The notes beneath the pieces were generated by a model. The model worked only from the letters and a program-made list of their open reading frames with translations. It searched no databases and was not told where the DNA came from. Both the position numbers and the translations under genes were made by a program. A stretch of 64,000 nucleotides of DNA from Actinoallomurus iriomotensis (lineage in GTDB: Bacteria; Actinomycetota; Actinomycetes; Streptosporangiales; Streptosporangiaceae): positions 366,024-430,023 of the forward strand of contig NZ_BSTJ01000010.1 of NCBI RefSeq assembly GCF_030269445.1, given 5' to 3'. Shown here in pieces: positions 1 through 7,379 of this stretch (position 1 is its first letter; every line of letters starts with the position of its first letter).

Positions 1-2
1 CC

Positions 3-698
<696 letters not shown>

Positions 699-705
699 CG
701 TCACG

Positions 706-738
706 AACCCCGGGCGGACGCCGCGTCCACCCGGGGCT
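706..738. terminator. Bidirectional terminator between kinase and pectate lyase
   Basis: A GC-rich stem of about 12 bp (CCCCGGGCGGAC at 708-719 with GTCCACCCGGGG at 725-736, one mismatch) with a 5-nt loop lies between the convergent kinase and pectate lyase genes. It is placed to end transcription from both sides. There is no long T-run, which is usual in actinomycetes. Confidence 0.65.
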
Positions 739-752
739 CGTCATGCGCGGGA

Positions 753-1733
753 TCAGATCTTGCCGACGCCCGCGCCGGCCGTGACGACCGACTTCACGGT
801 CGAGGCCGAGTCCGCCGAGTAGGAGTACGGCACATTCGGCACCGACGAGGCGTTGCGCGACTCCGCCGTGCCGGAGCCGGTGAGGTAGTTGTCGACCAGC
901 CGCAGGTCGCCCTCGGGCGAGTCACCGGTCTGGACGACCGTCGGGTGCTCGACCTTCTCGAAGTAGTTCTTCTCGACGAGGACGCCCGCGTCGCAGGTGG
1001 AGGCGACGCCGTAGCCGCTGTTGCCGTTGTAGTAGTTGTTGAGCACGTGCACCGGGCTGCCGAAGCGCACGCGCGGGTTCCGCTGCACCGTGCCGTCGAA
1101 CCAGTTGTGCACGTATGTCACGCGCAGGTGGCCGAGGTCCTCGGAGCCGTTGCCGTCGTCGTGGCCGAGCAGGGCGTTCTTGTTCTGGTCGTGGTAGTGG
1201 TTCCACGACACGGTCACGTAGTCCGAGGCGCGCTTGATGTCGGTCGCGCCGTCGTAGGCGTTGGACAGATCGTTGTGGTCGATCCACACGTGCGTGGAGT
1301 ACTGGACGTTGATCGCGTCGTCGGCGGATCCGGTGAACGTCAGATTGCGGATGACGACGTTGTTCGCCTGGTTGACGTTCAGCCCGTACCCGGTGATCCG
1401 GCCGGCCATGCCCACCCCGATGATCGTCTTGTTCGAGGTGACCTTCGTCATCGACGAGAGCGAGATCGTGCTGTTCACCTTGATGACGTACGAGCCGCTG
1501 CGGCTCGCGTAGTCGGCGAGCTGGGACGCGCTGGTGACGGTCACCGTCGTGCCGCCGGTGCCGCCGGTCGTGCCGCCGCTCTGGCTCGCCCAGCCGACCG
1601 GGCTGGACTCGGCGAGAGGTAACGGGGCCACCGCCGCGGTCGTGGCGGCCGCCGCGGAACCGGCCAGGGCGCTGACGCCGAGGGCGAGGGCCACGACGGC
1701 GCCGAGCGGACGGAGCCGGTTGTGGTTTCCCAT
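753..1733 (-). CDS. Secreted pectate lyase (polysaccharide lyase family 1)
   Basis: This is an extracellular pectate lyase that should cleave polygalacturonate by beta-elimination. The 326-aa product starts with a Sec signal peptide (MGNHNRLRPLG, a hydrophobic core, then AGSAAAA). The mature part is a parallel beta-helix protein with the PL1 signature: WIDHNDLSNAYDG with DIKRASDYVTVSWNH, whose acidic residues bind Ca2+, followed by QRNPRVRFG, which holds the catalytic arginine. The start at 1733 is chosen because AGGAGG at 1740-1745 lies 6 nt upstream; the ATG at 1736 is too close. Two AAGCTT-centred palindromes upstream suggest control by a sugar-responsive repressor. The gene stands alone, closed by a terminator. 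Confidence 0.93.
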   Translation of the reverse strand: MGNHNRLRPLGAVVALALGVSALAGSAAAATTAAVAPLPLAESSPVGWASQSGGTTGGTGGTTVTVTSASQLADYASRSGSYVIKVNSTISLSSMTKVTSNKTIIGVGMAGRITGYGLNVNQANNVVIRNLTFTGSADDAINVQYSTHVWIDHNDLSNAYDGATDIKRASDYVTVSWNHYHDQNKNALLGHDDGNGSEDLGHLRVTYVHNWFDGTVQRNPRVRFGSPVHVLNNYYNGNSGYGVASTCDAGVLVEKNYFEKVEHPTVVQTGDSPEGDLRLVDNYLTGSGTAESRNASSVPNVPYSYSADSASTVKSVVTAGAGVGKI

Positions 1734-1777
1734 CATGATCCTCCTCAGGACGGTCGGTGATGATGGAACCGGTCGCG

Positions 1778-1791
1778 GGAAAAGCTTTTCC
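1778..1791. promoter_or_regulatory. Palindrome GGAAAAGCTTTTCC upstream of pectate lyase
   Basis: A perfect 14-bp palindrome lies 45 nt upstream of the pectate lyase start. Its AAAGCTTT core recurs in the second palindrome at 1926-1941. The symmetry and even centre are those of LacI-family operators, so it is a candidate repressor site for substrate induction. A TTGACG hexamer on the minus strand (1825-1830) lies upstream of it as a possible -35, but no good -10 was seen. Confidence 0.45.
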
Positions 1792-1925
1792 AACGGCGCC
1801 CATCGTGCGCTTCCGGACATGGGCCGTCAACGATCCGTCAAGGAGGACGTCGAGGCCGTCCTCCCCGGTGAACGCTTCCTCCAGGTCAGAGGCACCGAGT
1901 CCGCAGGTCACGCCACTCGCGGGGC

Positions 1926-1941
1926 CATGAAAGCTTTCATG
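1926..1941. promoter_or_regulatory. Palindrome CATGAAAGCTTTCATG
   Basis: A perfect 16-bp palindrome overlaps the stop codon of the sigma factor gene and lies about 190 bp upstream of the pectate lyase start. It shares the AAAGCTTT core with the palindrome at 1778-1791. It may be an auxiliary operator for the pectate lyase or part of the sigma-factor gene's end. Confidence 0.4.
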
Positions 1942-3136
1942 ACCCGAGACCGGCGCGCTGCCGGAGCAGGGCCTGTTCGGCCGGGTTGGCGGTCAGCTCC
2001 AGAGCGCGGCGGTCGGCGGCGCGGGCCTCACCGGGACGGCCGAGCCGTCGCAGGAGTTCGGCGCGGGTCGCGTGGTAGAGGTGGTAGTCGCGCAGTTCGC
2101 CGGCGAGGGCGTCCAGCTCGGCCAGGGCCTCCCGCGGCCCGGTGGCGTAGCGCACGGCGATGGCCCGGTGCAGGCGCGTGACCGGCGACGGCGCCAGGTG
2201 CAGCAGCATGTCGTACAGCAGCAAGATCTGTTCCCAGTCGGTGTCCTGCCAGCGCTCGGCCTCGGCGTGACAGGCGACGATCGCGGCCTGCAGCTGATAG
2301 GGGCCGGGGCGCCGCCGCCGTGCGGCGCCGGTCAGCAGCCGCGTCGCGTCCGCGATCGCCTCCCGGTCCCACCGCGACCGGTCCTGGTCCTCCAGCAGCA
2401 CCAGCCCGCCGGCGGGATCGAAGCGGCCTCCCGCGCGGGCGCGGTGCAGCCGGATCAACGTGAGCAGCCCGGCGACCTCCGGCTCGTTCGGCATCAGCCC
2501 GTGCAGCAGGCCGGCCAGCCATTCGGCGTCCTCGGTCAGGTCGCGTGACCGCGCCGTCCCGGCGGTGGACAGGTAGCCCTCGTTGAACAGCAGGTAGATC
2601 ACCGTGAGGACCTCGGTCAGGCGCGCGGCGAGCTGGTCGTCGCCGGGAATCCGGTACGGGATCCCGGCGTCGGTGATCTTCCGTTTGGCCCGGCTGATCC
2701 GCCGGGCGACGGTGGCCTCACTGGTGAGGAACGCGCGGGCGATCTGCGCGGTGGTCAGGCCGCACACCACCCGCAGGGTGAGCGCGATCCGCGCCGACCG
2801 GGGCAGCGCCGGGTGGCAGCAGGTGAAGATCAGCCGTAGCCGCTCGTCCGGGCCGGGCTGGACCGGCCACCGCACCTGCGCCAGCTTGGTCCGGTAATTG
2901 GCCTCGCGCCGCAGCGCGTCCAGGCCGCGGCGCCGGGCCACGGTGAACAGCCACGCATCCGGCCGTTCCGGGATTCCCTCCGCCGGCCAGTGCCGCAGCG
3001 CCGCCAGCACGGCGTCCTGGACCAGGTCCTCGGCGGTGGCGAAGTCGCCGCCGGTGACGTGCATCAGCGAGGCCGCCAGCCGGCCCGCGTGCTGCCGGAT
3101 CACGCGGGCCAGCCGATCGTGCGAGGCGTCGGTCAC
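1937..3136 (-). CDS. ECF RNA polymerase sigma factor, ECF42-like, with C-terminal extension
   Basis: This is an alternative sigma factor of 399 aa. Region sigma-2 is at about residues 10-80 (FATAEDLVQDAVLAALRHW, then RPDAWLFTVARRRGLDALRRE) and sigma-4 at about 105-160 (LTLRVVCGLTTAQIARAFL, then VARRISRAKRKI). A long helical C-terminal extension follows (LFNEGYLSTAG, then AEWLAGLLHGLMPNEPEVAGLLTLIRLHRAR), the TPR/DUF6596-like tail of the ECF42 group. That group is typically encoded beside DGPF/YciI-like proteins and lacks a classical anti-sigma factor. Here the DGPF gene lies just upstream, with 4 nt between its stop and this GTG start. The target is probably its own operon and the divergent genes; see the paired promoter elements at 3534-3616. 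Confidence 0.9.
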   Translation of the reverse strand: MTDASHDRLARVIRQHAGRLAASLMHVTGGDFATAEDLVQDAVLAALRHWPAEGIPERPDAWLFTVARRRGLDALRREANYRTKLAQVRWPVQPGPDERLRLIFTCCHPALPRSARIALTLRVVCGLTTAQIARAFLTSEATVARRISRAKRKITDAGIPYRIPGDDQLAARLTEVLTVIYLLFNEGYLSTAGTARSRDLTEDAEWLAGLLHGLMPNEPEVAGLLTLIRLHRARAGGRFDPAGGLVLLEDQDRSRWDREAIADATRLLTGAARRRRPGPYQLQAAIVACHAEAERWQDTDWEQILLLYDMLLHLAPSPVTRLHRAIAVRYATGPREALAELDALAGELRDYHLYHATRAELLRRLGRPGEARAADRRALELTANPAEQALLRQRAGLGS

Positions 3137-3140
3137 CGGC

Positions 3141-3482
3141 TCAGGACTCCAGCGGACGGATCTCGACGACGGGGCAGGCCGGCCAGGTCGCTACCATGCG
3201 CAGCGCCTCGTCCAGATCGGCGACCTCGATCTCGGTGTAACCGCTGACCGCCTCTTTGCCCTCCACGAACGGCCCGTCGACGATGACCGGCTCGCCGCGG
3301 TCGAGCCGCACCGTCGTCGCCGTCTCCGCCGGCCGCAGCTTGGCGCCACCCCGGATCTTGTCCGCGTGCTCCGCGAACCACTCATCCACCCGCTCGTACG
3401 CCCGCTCACGCTCGGCCGGGCCCAGCGCGTCCAGGTCGGCGGCGAACTCCTCGGTCTCCACGAACAACAGCACGTACTTCAT
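3141..3482 (-). CDS. DGPF-domain / YciI-related protein, partner of ECF42 sigma factor
   Basis: This is a 113-aa YCII-related protein of the DGPF type. It begins MKYVLLFVETEEF and carries the diagnostic IVDGPFVEGKEAVSGYTEIEV segment, in which D-G-P-F gives the family its name. Such proteins have a ferredoxin-like fold; their biochemical role is unknown, but they occur repeatedly with ECF42 sigma factors, as here. The start at 3482 is chosen on family alignment (MKYVLL) and GGGGAAG about 7-8 nt upstream; upstream in-frame codons look non-coding. It is the first gene of the operon and is followed by the sigma factor after 4 nt. Confidence 0.88.
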   Translation of the reverse strand: MKYVLLFVETEEFAADLDALGPAERERAYERVDEWFAEHADKIRGGAKLRPAETATTVRLDRGEPVIVDGPFVEGKEAVSGYTEIEVADLDEALRMVATWPACPVVEIRPLES

Positions 3483-3533
3483 CTCTCGCTTCCCCTGCCT
3501 CTTTCGCCGGCCGGTATCGCCCTTCACCGGTAA

Positions 3534-3561
3534 GACGATCAGGGGACCGGCGGATGAGACA
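3534..3561 (-). promoter_or_regulatory. ECF-type promoter candidate for the DGPF-sigma operon
   Basis: On the minus strand TGTCTC (3556-3561) is followed after 18 nt by CGTC (3534-3537). This resembles the reported ECF42 promoter pattern (TGTCGA at -35, CGTC-like at -10). It lies 51 nt upstream of the DGPF start and fits autoregulation by the sigma factor. A matching element with identical spacing faces the other way. Confidence 0.5.
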
Positions 3562-3566
3562 ACCGC

Positions 3567-3583
3567 CGCGAGAATTTCTCGCG
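3567..3583. promoter_or_regulatory. Dyad CGCGAGAATTTCTCGCG between divergent promoters
   Basis: A perfect 17-bp dyad (8-bp arms, one central base) lies exactly between the two outward-facing -35-like elements (3556-3561 and 3589-3594). The position suits a regulator that controls both directions, but no binding protein can be named. Confidence 0.45.
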
Positions 3584-3588
3584 TCACC

Positions 3589-3616
3589 TGTCCTGTTCGG
3601 CGTCCCGCCGATCGTC
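3589..3616 (+). promoter_or_regulatory. ECF-type promoter candidate for the carboxymuconolactone decarboxylase-like genes
   Basis: TGTCCT (3589-3594) is followed after 18 nt by CGTC (3613-3616), and the spacer ends in GAT as in the opposite promoter. The GTG start of the next gene is 40 nt downstream. The element mirrors the one serving the sigma operon, so both transcription units may be in one regulon. Confidence 0.5.
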
Positions 3617-3656
3617 AGGTAGATGAGGACCGAGCCGGGAGAAGACGGAGGACGCC

Positions 3657-3995
3657 GTGCCGGATGAGGACAGGAAGCGGGCAGCGCACCGAGCCCTGGT
3701 GGAGCGCGTGCTGGGCGGGGAGGGCCGGGCGTCCGCGGAGCAGCGGGCGCGTGCCTTCGCCGGCGACGGCCTCGCGCCGCCGCCGCTGGACGCGCTGATC
3801 GGCAAGGTCGCCGACCGGCCCGCGCAGGTCACCGAGGCGGACCTGGCCGCGGCGAAGGCGGCGGGCTGCACCGAGGACCAGCTCTTCGAACTGGTGGTGT
3901 GCGCCGCGGTCGGCCGGTCCACCCGGCTGTACGAGGCCGGGCTGGCGGCCCTGGCCGAGGCGACCGGTGACGGGAGGCCCCACGGTGCGGCTTGA
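3657..3995 (+). CDS. Small carboxymuconolactone decarboxylase-like protein
   Basis: This 112-aa, mostly helical protein resembles the CMD/AhpD fold: LIGKVADRPAQVTEADLAAAKAAGCTEDQLFELVVCAAVGRSTRLYEAGLAAL. The helix with FELVVCAAVGR matches the position where AhpD-type enzymes carry their cysteines, but only one Cys is there and no CxxC motif is present, so peroxidase activity is doubtful. The GTG start at 3657 follows a GGAGG at about 8 nt. It overlaps the next gene by 11 nt, so the two are translationally coupled and may form one heteromer. A role in redox or detoxification within the ECF regulon is inferred. Confidence 0.7.
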   Translation: MPDEDRKRAAHRALVERVLGGEGRASAEQRARAFAGDGLAPPPLDALIGKVADRPAQVTEADLAAAKAAGCTEDQLFELVVCAAVGRSTRLYEAGLAALAEATGDGRPHGAA

Positions 3996-4566
3996 CATCC
4001 TCGACCGCGGCTACCGCCCCGGCACCAAGCTGCTGTTCGCGCTCATCCGGCTGTTCTCCGGCCACCCGCTGCCGGACGCCGCCAGGCTGGTCTTCTACCG
4101 GCCCGATTTCTACGGCGCCCGGGCCAAGGAGTTCACCCACGAGGCGATGCGCGGGCCGTCCGCCTGGTCGGTGGGCGACCGGGAGCTGATGGCGGCCTAC
4201 GTGTCCACGGTGAACGACTCGGCGTTCTGCGTCGGCGCGCACACCGCGACCGCGAGCCAGGCGTACCAGGACGGTCCACGGGTCGCGGCGGTACTGGCCG
4301 ACCTCGCATCGGCCCCCATCGCCGAGCCGCTACGGGCGACGCTGCGGATGCTCGGCAGGCTGACCCGGGAGGGACGGGTCGGCGCCGAGGACATGCGGGA
4401 GGTGCTGGCCGCCGGCGTCACCCCCCAGCAGGTCCAGGACGCGCTCGCGGTCTGCGCCGCCTTCAACATCACCAACCGGCTCGCCGACGCGTTCGGGTTC
4501 GCGCTGCCCGGCCCCGAGGGCTTCGCGGCCGGAGCGCGGCACCTGCTCAAGCGCGGTTACCGATAG
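3985..4566 (+). CDS. Carboxymuconolactone decarboxylase / AhpD-family protein
   Basis: This 193-aa protein is of the CMD/alkylhydroperoxidase-D superfamily. The core segment SVGDRELMAAYVSTVNDSAFCVGAHTATA (about residues 57-85) matches the active-site helix of the family. It keeps the Cys and following His of C-x-x-x-H, while the first Cys of the CxxC pair is replaced by Ser/Ala, as in single-cysteine members. The GTG start at 3985 is chosen because GGGAGG sits 7 nt upstream (3972-3977). It overlaps the previous gene by 11 nt. It belongs to the unit divergent from the ECF sigma operon. The substrate is unknown. Confidence 0.8.
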   Translation: MRLDILDRGYRPGTKLLFALIRLFSGHPLPDAARLVFYRPDFYGARAKEFTHEAMRGPSAWSVGDRELMAAYVSTVNDSAFCVGAHTATASQAYQDGPRVAAVLADLASAPIAEPLRATLRMLGRLTREGRVGAEDMREVLAAGVTPQQVQDALAVCAAFNITNRLADAFGFALPGPEGFAAGARHLLKRGYR

Positions 4567-4693
4567 CGCTTCTTCCGTCAAGCCATTCCGGTGAGCACTC
4601 CGAGCACCTTCTGGAGCGTAACAAGAGCCGTGATCAGAAGGCTCTAAGATGTGGCGCGCTGGCGAACATTGAACCGCCGGGGAGAAGGGCACG

Positions 4694-5773
4694 GTGGCCG
4701 ACCAACACGATTACTACGCCATCCTCGGAGTAGCGTCGGACGCGTCTGCGGAACAGATCAGAATCGCGCGCCGTGCCAAGCTCCGAGCGGCGCATCCCGA
4801 CGCCAACCCCGGCGACCCGAAGGCGGCCGAGCGGTTCGACTACATCTGCAAGATCTGCGAGGTCCTCGGCGATCCCGAGCGGCGCCGCATGTACGACCAG
4901 GAACTGCGGGGGCGCACGGAAGGGACCGCGCGCACCCGTGTCCGGTGCCGCACGTGCAGCGGGTCCGGCGCGTGGCGGTTCCTGAAGTGCGACGCATGCG
5001 GAGGCCTCGGCCGGGTGCGCATGGGCTTCGCCCGGGACTGCCCCGAATGCGGGGGCAGCGGCCGGGTCCCTGATCCATGCTTCCGATGTGACGGGCGTGG
5101 CTGGAACACGCCGTCGGCCCCGCCCCCGCGCCCGAAGCCGCCAAAGCAGCCGAAGCCGCCACCTCGCGCGCCGGTGCGGAACTGCTATGAGGTGCTCGGC
5201 GTCGCGTCGGACGCCGATGCCGAGCAGATAACCGAACGGTACCGTCAGGTCGTCCAGATCGTCGGCAATCAGGTCACGGTTCCGGACGAGGTGAAGGCCG
5301 CCTATCGCCGGATCGGCGATTCGCGGCGGAGACGCGGTTACGATCGCGGCCTTGGGCTCGTCTCGTCCAATGGCATTTCCGAAGAGATCGAGGTACACGT
5401 CTCCCGTCGTGTCGTCGTGGAAGGTGCCGGATCCCACGAATTCGTCCTCGACGACCGTGAGATCTGCGACTCCTGCCAGGGCGCGGGCAGGACCGTCCAT
5501 CGTTGTGAAACCTGCGGGGGACGCGGCTATTGGCAGTTCGGATCGTCCGTTCCCACGAAATGCGATGCCTGCGGCGGCAAGGGCGGCGCCGAGTCGCCCT
5601 GCCACGGGTGCGCTCTGTCCGGATGGGTCGCGACCACGCGAACGATCGCGGCCCCGGTGGCCGCGGGTTCTGACACCGGAACACGGATCACAATCCGGGA
5701 CGAACTGCTCGGCGTGAGCACGCTCCGGTTGCGTGTGGCACCGGTGCCCGGCTTCGTCCGACGGGAGGAGTGA
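4694..5773 (+). CDS. Twin J-domain / DnaJ zinc-finger protein
   Basis: This 359-aa DnaJ-related protein is built as a tandem repeat. Half 1 has a J-domain (residues about 6-70) with the HPD triad at 34-36, needed to stimulate Hsp70 ATPase, and a zinc region of four CxxCxGxG-type motifs (Cys 85/88, 99/102, 116/119, 129/132). After a Pro/Lys linker, half 2 repeats the start of a J-domain (NCYEVLGVASDADAEQITERY, about 163-183) but lacks HPD. A second zinc region follows (Cys 268/271, 281/284, 300/303, 313/316, the last motif degenerate) and a short DnaJ-like C-terminal beta segment. GTG at 4694 has GGAGAAGGG upstream. It is coupled to the TPR-like gene by a 1-nt gap. It is not the housekeeping DnaJ; no DnaK or GrpE is nearby. 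Confidence 0.85.
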   Translation: MADQHDYYAILGVASDASAEQIRIARRAKLRAAHPDANPGDPKAAERFDYICKICEVLGDPERRRMYDQELRGRTEGTARTRVRCRTCSGSGAWRFLKCDACGGLGRVRMGFARDCPECGGSGRVPDPCFRCDGRGWNTPSAPPPRPKPPKQPKPPPRAPVRNCYEVLGVASDADAEQITERYRQVVQIVGNQVTVPDEVKAAYRRIGDSRRRRGYDRGLGLVSSNGISEEIEVHVSRRVVVEGAGSHEFVLDDREICDSCQGAGRTVHRCETCGGRGYWQFGSSVPTKCDACGGKGGAESPCHGCALSGWVATTRTIAAPVAAGSDTGTRITIRDELLGVSTLRLRVAPVPGFVRREE

Positions 5774-5774
5774 C

Positions 5775-6806
5775 ATGCCCCGTTTCCGGCGCGCCAAGGA
5801 GTTGCCAGAACCACATACGGACGCCGAGAAGGAGATTTCCCGGCGCACCCGTGAGGCCGAGACCATCGGCGCACAGGGCGACGCCGCAGCAGTGGCCGCA
5901 CTCTTCGCGGACATCGTGCTGGACGCGATCAGCCGACTCGGGGAGGAGCATCCGCGGACCCTGGTCGCCCTGCGGTGCCGCGCGTACTGGACGGCGCGGG
6001 CGGGCGACGCCGCCAAGGTCCTGTCGCTGTGCGAGCGGGTGACGGCCGACATGACCCGCATCCTCGGCGCCCAGCACGTCGAGACGTTCGTGAGCCGGCG
6101 AGTCCTCGCCGAAGCAGTCGGCCTGGCGGGGGATCCCGGCCGGGCGGCGCGGCTGCTGGATGTCCTTATCCGCGACTCGGCCCGGCCGCTGGGACCGCAC
6201 CATTCCGAGCGTTACCGCCAATCGGCGGCGCACGTCGAATGGAAGATGCTGGCCGAGCGGCAGGAGCCGAGGGCCGAGCCGGGGGACGCGGCGAGGAGGC
6301 CGGCCGGTGGCACCTCCCGTCCCGAGCCACGACCCGCACCTGAACCGCAGTCCCCACCCGAGCCCCCGCCTGAGCCGCGGCCCGCTCCCGAGCCTCCGTC
6401 CGAGCCGCGGCCCGCACCAGAGCAGCGAGAATCCGAACAGCGCGAACCCGGCCCCCCGCCGGAGCCGCCTCGGCGGGACGTGCCCGTCCCGGACCCTGAG
6501 GTGTTCGCACGGCGTTACGCCGATTCGCTCGCGATGGGGGTGGCCGGGCAGGCGGCGGCGGCCGCGGCGGCGTTCGGGGTGCTGGTCGCCGACCTTTCCG
6601 CCGTGGTCGGTTCCGAACATCCGGACACACTGGCCTGCCGGGTGGAGCACGCCACCTGGCTGGGCCTGTCCGGGGAGGCGGCGCGGGCCGCCCGGCTGCT
6701 GTGGGACGTGACCGACGCCTGCGCGCGTGCCTACGGCGACGACCACCCCGACACCCGCGTGGCACGCGAGGAACTCCGGCACTGGCGGTCCCTGGCCGAC
6801 GGGTAG
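5775..6806 (+). CDS. TPR-like protein with Pro/Glu-rich linker, partner of the twin J protein
   Basis: This 343-aa cytoplasmic protein has two helical repeat blocks joined by a low-complexity Pro-Glu-Arg linker (about residues 175-235). The N-terminal block holds GEEHPRTLVALRCRAYW; the C-terminal block holds GSEHPDTLACRVEHATWLG and GDDHPDTRVAREEL. The HPxTL signature is that of the TPR units often seen in actinobacterial NB-ARC/TPR and kinesin-light-chain-like proteins. The start at 5775 follows GGGAGGAG that overlaps the end of the J-protein gene, so the two are translated together. It may deliver clients or bind partners for the J protein; no enzymatic motif was seen. Confidence 0.75.
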   Translation: MPRFRRAKELPEPHTDAEKEISRRTREAETIGAQGDAAAVAALFADIVLDAISRLGEEHPRTLVALRCRAYWTARAGDAAKVLSLCERVTADMTRILGAQHVETFVSRRVLAEAVGLAGDPGRAARLLDVLIRDSARPLGPHHSERYRQSAAHVEWKMLAERQEPRAEPGDAARRPAGGTSRPEPRPAPEPQSPPEPPPEPRPAPEPPSEPRPAPEQRESEQREPGPPPEPPRRDVPVPDPEVFARRYADSLAMGVAGQAAAAAAAFGVLVADLSAVVGSEHPDTLACRVEHATWLGLSGEAARAARLLWDVTDACARAYGDDHPDTRVAREELRHWRSLADG

Positions 6807-6911
6807 GCGTCCCGTTCCGCGTGCCGCCGCGTATTCGGTGTCCTGTAGCGGGGCCGCCCGTCTCCGCCGATGTCATGGTGTGCGCATTCCCGTTCGACGA
6901 TCGGAGACGGT

Positions 6912-7379
6912 GTGGCCCTGAGCAGAGAGACGATGACCGACGAGCAGCGCAAGTCCGTCGTCCTCGAATATCTGAAGGCGTTCGACAACGGGGGAGTCAC
7001 CTCGACGGGTGACGGCATTCTCGACCTGTTCGCCGACGACGCCCAGGCGTACTTCCCCAAGTGGGGCCTTGCCAACGGCAAGGAGGAGATCGGCCGGATG
7101 TTCGGCGACGTCGGGGCCACGATCAAGAAGATCGAGCACCACTACTCGCACTTCAACTGGGTGTTCTCCGGCAGTGACGTGGTGGTGGTCGAGGGCACGA
7201 GCCACGGCGAGCACCGCGACGGCCCCTGGCGCGCCGGGGTGCCGGAGTGGGCCGCGGGCCGCTGGTGCGACGTGTTCGAGATCCGCGACTGGAGGATCCA
7301 GCGCCTGTTCATCTACCTCGACCCCGACTACGCCGCGAAGGACACCGAGCGCTACCCCTGGCTGGCCGATCGGACCTGA
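6912..7379 (+). CDS. SnoaL-like / NTF2-fold protein
   Basis: This is a small polyketide-cyclase-like (SnoaL/NTF2 fold) protein of about 155 aa. A helical start (VVLEYLKAFDNGG) leads to LDLFADDAQAYFPKWGLANGKEEIGRMF and a curved sheet with VVVEGTSHGE and WCDVFEIRDWRIQRLFIYLDPDY, the usual order for the fold. Such proteins are cyclases, isomerases or ligand binders; nothing here fixes the substrate. GTG 6912 has GGAG 5 nt upstream; ATG 6933 is the main alternative. Its 3' end overlaps the 3' end of the convergent DUF5107 gene by 28 bp. Confidence 0.75.
   Translation: MALSRETMTDEQRKSVVLEYLKAFDNGGVTSTGDGILDLFADDAQAYFPKWGLANGKEEIGRMFGDVGATIKKIEHHYSHFNWVFSGSDVVVVEGTSHGEHRDGPWRAGVPEWAAGRWCDVFEIRDWRIQRLFIYLDPDYAAKDTERYPWLADRT

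Noticed and set aside
4624..4647. Inverted pair AGAGCC/GGCTCT before the twin J gene as terminator
   Set aside because: The stem is only 6 bp with a 10-nt loop and no T-run.
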